Assembly: GCF_023822045.1 (NCBI RefSeq)
Contig: NZ_CP084712.1
Location: 558,001 to 622,000, forward strand
Length of the DNA stretch: 64,000 nt
From: Sphingopyxis sp. USTB-05
GTDB taxonomy: Bacteria; Pseudomonadota; Alphaproteobacteria; Sphingomonadales; Sphingomonadaceae
Direction of reading: 5' to 3'
Part shown: positions 61,613 through 64,000 of the stretch, piece by piece
How positions within the stretch are numbered: the first letter of the stretch is position 1
How the letters are laid out: each line of letters starts with the position of its first letter
The notes under the pieces: generated by a model
The model's database searches: none
The model's input: the letters and a program-made list of their open reading frames with translations, nothing else
What the model was told of the DNA's origin: nothing
Position numbers and translations under genes: made by a program

Positions 61613-62069
61613 GGCGCGCGCGCGTCCCCACGTCAACGGCTTTACCCTCGTCGAACTGATGGTCGTGCTCGCGATCATGGCGCTCGCCGCGACCGCGGTC
61701 GTGCTTACCATCCCTGGCGAGGAGCGCACCGTACGCAACGAAGCCGACCGGCTCGCCGCGCGGCTCGCCGCCGCGCGCGACGTCGCGGTGATCGAGGGGC
61801 GCAGCGTTTCGGTCAATTTCGCGCCGTCGGGCTATGGTTTCGAACGGCGGATTTCGGGCGAATGGCGGCCGCTGCCCGGCCGCGCCTTCGAACAGCGAAA
61901 CTGGCCGGGTGGTGTCCGCTTCTCGGCCGGAAACGGGCAGGGCGCGGCACGCATCCTGTTCGACCGCGTCGGCATCAGCCCTACGCCGCAGGCGGTCGTA
62001 TTGACCGGCGGCGATGCGCGCGAAATCATACGCGTCTCGGCGACCGGGGAGGTCAGCCGTGCAAAATGA
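61587..62069 (+). CDS. gspH: Minor pseudopilin GspH
   Basis: ATG 61587 overlaps the gspG stop by 26 bases. The 160 residues start with a short leader and NG|FTLVELMVVLAIMALAATAVVLT, cut after Gly18, followed by a GspH-type beta domain (RSVSVNFAPSGYGFERR). It probably forms part of the pseudopilus tip complex with GspI, J and K. Confidence 0.88.
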   Translation: MRIFAPRVEARARPHVNGFTLVELMVVLAIMALAATAVVLTIPGEERTVRNEADRLAARLAAARDVAVIEGRSVSVNFAPSGYGFERRISGEWRPLPGRAFEQRNWPGGVRFSAGNGQGAARILFDRVGISPTPQAVVLTGGDAREIIRVSATGEVSRAK

Positions 62070-62418
62070 GCGCGGGTTCACATTGCTCGAAATGCTCGTG
62101 GCTTTGAGCGTCATCAGCATCGCCGCGCTCGCGCTGATCCGTCTCGACGCTTATGCGGTTCGCACCGCGGGCGACCTTGACGAAAGTACGATGGCGGGCA
62201 TCGTTGCACAGAATCGCGCGGTCGAACTGTGGACCGATCCCGCGCCGCCGACGATCGGCAACAGCGCGATCGGCGTCGCAAACGCCGGGCGCAACTGGCG
62301 CGTCGAACAGCGCGTTGCGAAAACCGCCGACGACAGCCTTTTGCGCATCGACCTGCTGGTGCGCCCCGAAGGCGGGCGCGGACAGGCGGCGCTGACGATC
62401 ATCCGGTCGTCGCGATGA
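62059..62418 (+). CDS. gspI: Minor pseudopilin GspI
   Basis: GTG 62059 is preceded by GGGGAGG seven bases upstream and overlaps gspH by 11 bases. The 119 residues begin MQNERG|FTLLEMLVALSVISIAALALI, cut after Gly6, a normal short leader. The C-terminal domain is small, as in other GspI proteins (GIVAQNRAVELW, then GRNWRVEQRV). Confidence 0.88.
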   Translation: MQNERGFTLLEMLVALSVISIAALALIRLDAYAVRTAGDLDESTMAGIVAQNRAVELWTDPAPPTIGNSAIGVANAGRNWRVEQRVAKTADDSLLRIDLLVRPEGGRGQAALTIIRSSR

Positions 62419-63026
62419 GGGACGAACGCGGCTTCACCCTTGTCGAGATGCTCGTTGCGCTGTCGATCTTCGCGGCGATCGCGGCGATGGGCGTCGGTCT
62501 GCTTCGCAGCAGCGTCGATACGCAGGATGCGGTGCAGGAACGGCTGAAGGCGATGGGCGGGATAAACCGGCTTCGCGCCGTGATGGCGAACGATCTTGCG
62601 CAAGCGGTCCAGCGCTCGACGCGCGGCCCGGCGGGAGAGGCCGTCCCCGCGTTCGTCGGCTCGCCGAACGGCTTTGCCTTTGTCCACGGCGGTGCGGGTG
62701 CGGCGGACGGCAGCCCGCGCCCGTCTGTCGAGCGCGTCGGCTATGCCCTTGTCGGCGCCGAATGGCGCCGCGCGACACAGCCGATGCTGGACGGCACCGC
62801 GCTTGGCGAGGGCGACCGCCTTGTCGGCGATGTCGCAGGGATCGCGGTGCGCTACCGCGACGACAAGGGCAATTGGGGTGAGAGCTGGAATTCCGAACCC
62901 GGCGACCGTCTGCCGCGCGCGGTAGAGGTGCGGCTGTCGCGCGCGGGACGCGAGGCGTTGACGATGCTGTTCCTCACCGCACCGACGCTGCCGCCCCCGC
63001 CGATCGCGGGCGTGCCGACGCCATGA
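62415..63026 (+). CDS. gspJ: Minor pseudopilin GspJ
   Basis: ATG 62415 overlaps the gspI stop as ATGA. The 203 residues have a leader of six residues (MRDERG|FTLVEMLVALSIFAAIAAMG) and a GspJ-type domain (VMANDLAQAVQRSTR, ERVGYALV, LPRAVEVRLS). It belongs to the tip complex that starts pseudopilus growth. Confidence 0.9.
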   Translation: MRDERGFTLVEMLVALSIFAAIAAMGVGLLRSSVDTQDAVQERLKAMGGINRLRAVMANDLAQAVQRSTRGPAGEAVPAFVGSPNGFAFVHGGAGAADGSPRPSVERVGYALVGAEWRRATQPMLDGTALGEGDRLVGDVAGIAVRYRDDKGNWGESWNSEPGDRLPRAVEVRLSRAGREALTMLFLTAPTLPPPPIAGVPTP

Positions 63027-64000
63027 GGGCCGGCCGGAAAGATGAGCGCGGCGCCGCGCTGCTGACCGTCCTGCTGCTCGTTGCGGTAATGGCGGTGATC
63101 GCCGCGACCGCGCTCGACCGGCTGACGCTCGCGACGCGCATTGCGGGAAGCGCGGCCACGGTCGATCAGGGGCGTGCCTATGCCTTCGCCGCCGAACAGA
63201 TCGCACTGCGCCGCGTCGCCGACCTCGTCGGGCGCGACCCCGCCAAGCTGACGCTCGCGGGCAATTGGCTTGGGCGCGATTTCACGCTGCCGCTTCCAGG
63301 GGGCGAGGGGCGCGCAAAGCTGACCGACGCCAATAATTGTTTCAACCTCAACAGCCTCGTGGCAGAGACCGTGCCCGGGCGGTTCAGCCAGCGGTCGGGG
63401 GCGATGCGCCAGTTCGGCGAATTGATGACCCTCCTCGGGATCGATCCGGGGCAGGCGCAGGCGATCGCGGGCGCCGCGGCCGACTGGATCGACAGCGACA
63501 GCAACGATGGCCCGCTTGGCGCCGAGGATAATGCCTATCGCTCGACGCAGGGCGCCTATCTGCCTGCCAATCGCAAGATGGCCGATGTCAGCGAACTCCG
63601 CGCGGTGCGCGGCGTGACTCCCAAAATCTACGCCCGGCTCAAACCCTGGATTTGCGTGCTGCCGGTGACCGATCCGGTCAGGCTCAACGTCAACACGCTG
63701 GCTCCCGAACAGGCGCCGCTCGTCGCGATGTTGATGCCCGGAGAAATCGGGGTTGCGAAAGCGCGGGCGGTGCTGGCGGCACGCCCCGCGGGCGGCTATG
63801 GCAGCAGCGTGCGATTCTGGGAGGCCGGTCCGTTCGAAGGGCGCAAGCCGCCCAACGAAGTTGCCGAACAGGCGGGCGTGACCAGCCGGTGGCTCGCGCT
63901 GACGACGAATGTGACGATGGGGGACGGTTTCTTGACCGCAGTTTCGCTGATCGATGCCAATGGAGGAGCGCCTTCTGCCGGTATGACGCCGCCAGTGATC
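63023..64000 (+). CDS. gspK: Minor pseudopilin GspK, 3' end outside the window
   Basis: The frame is open from ATG 63023 (ATGA overlap with gspJ) to the last base, 326 codons. The leader ends ERG|AALLTVLLLVAVMAVIAATALD and lacks the Glu at mature position 5, which is usual for GspK. The large inserted domain shows ADWIDSDSNDGPLGAEDNAY, a likely calcium site. GspK caps the pseudopilus. gspL and gspM presumably follow beyond the edge. Confidence 0.9.
   Translation, partial: MRAGRKDERGAALLTVLLLVAVMAVIAATALDRLTLATRIAGSAATVDQGRAYAFAAEQIALRRVADLVGRDPAKLTLAGNWLGRDFTLPLPGGEGRAKLTDANNCFNLNSLVAETVPGRFSQRSGAMRQFGELMTLLGIDPGQAQAIAGAAADWIDSDSNDGPLGAEDNAYRSTQGAYLPANRKMADVSELRAVRGVTPKIYARLKPWICVLPVTDPVRLNVNTLAPEQAPLVAMLMPGEIGVAKARAVLAARPAGGYGSSVRFWEAGPFEGRKPPNEVAEQAGVTSRWLALTTNVTMGDGFLTAVSLIDANGGAPSAGMTPPVI

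Overview
The window reads as chromosome of a GC-rich sphingomonad (Sphingomonadaceae, perhaps Sphingopyxis-like). The reasons are four large TonB-dependent receptors, each beside its own hydrolases and regulator, a Caulobacter/Sphingomonas-type receptor style, an alphaproteobacterial general-stress promoter motif, and a type II secretion operon. The genus is an inference. No insertion sequence, prophage or CRISPR array was seen.

Region 1 (1-10.3 kb) is an alginate-utilisation locus. It holds the C-terminal part of a PL17 oligoalginate lyase, an MFS uronate permease, an SDR fitting DEH reductase, a secreted SGNH/CE12-like esterase, a TonB-dependent receptor, an FCD-type GntR regulator, an FAH-superfamily hydratase and a KDG kinase. 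Most junctions overlap by 1 or 4 bases. A 35-bp inverted repeat with an FCD-type operator core lies before the receptor. A convergent MaoC-like gene closes the region, followed by an orphan LuxR-type HTH protein and a small membrane protein.

Region 2 (11.5-20.6 kb) is a probable peptide/amide scavenging locus: a receptor, an M19 dipeptidase-like protein and a serine hydrolase; then an oppositely oriented membrane protein plus ECF sigma factor; then a secreted amidohydrolase and a second M19-like protein. Both M19 proteins lack residues that normally bind one of the two zinc ions. Region 3 (20.7-26.7 kb, minus strand) is a MarR-like regulator and a reduced Csu-type (chaperone-usher, spore coat U) pilus operon.

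Region 4 (27.2-43.9 kb) is a catabolic block. A HAD hydrolase, a DSD1-type PLP enzyme and RidA form one short operon. A LysR gene and a divergent S9 peptidase follow. A 10-kb minus-strand operon then encodes a receptor, an AbgT-family transporter, an M20 amidohydrolase, a periplasmic penicillin-acylase-family enzyme and an FAD amine oxidase, with a second, similar LysR gene upstream. Together they look like uptake, deacylation and oxidative deamination of an unknown N-acylated amine or amino acid.

Region 5 (43.9-53.6 kb) has a LeuCD-type dehydratase with a haloacetate-dehalogenase-like hydrolase, then the aromatic aminotransferase-fumarylacetoacetase operon divergent from an Lrp/AsnC regulator, then a fourth receptor with a secreted protein. 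A shared TATCGC-N9-GCGAT element links the aminotransferase operon and the fourth receptor. Region 6 (53.6-64 kb) is a gene-poor stretch with an entericidin lipoprotein under an apparent EcfG promoter and a tRNA-Leu(GAG), followed by gspCDEFGHIJK (gspK runs off the end). Four PhoB-box-like units at exact 11-bp spacing lie just upstream of gspC.
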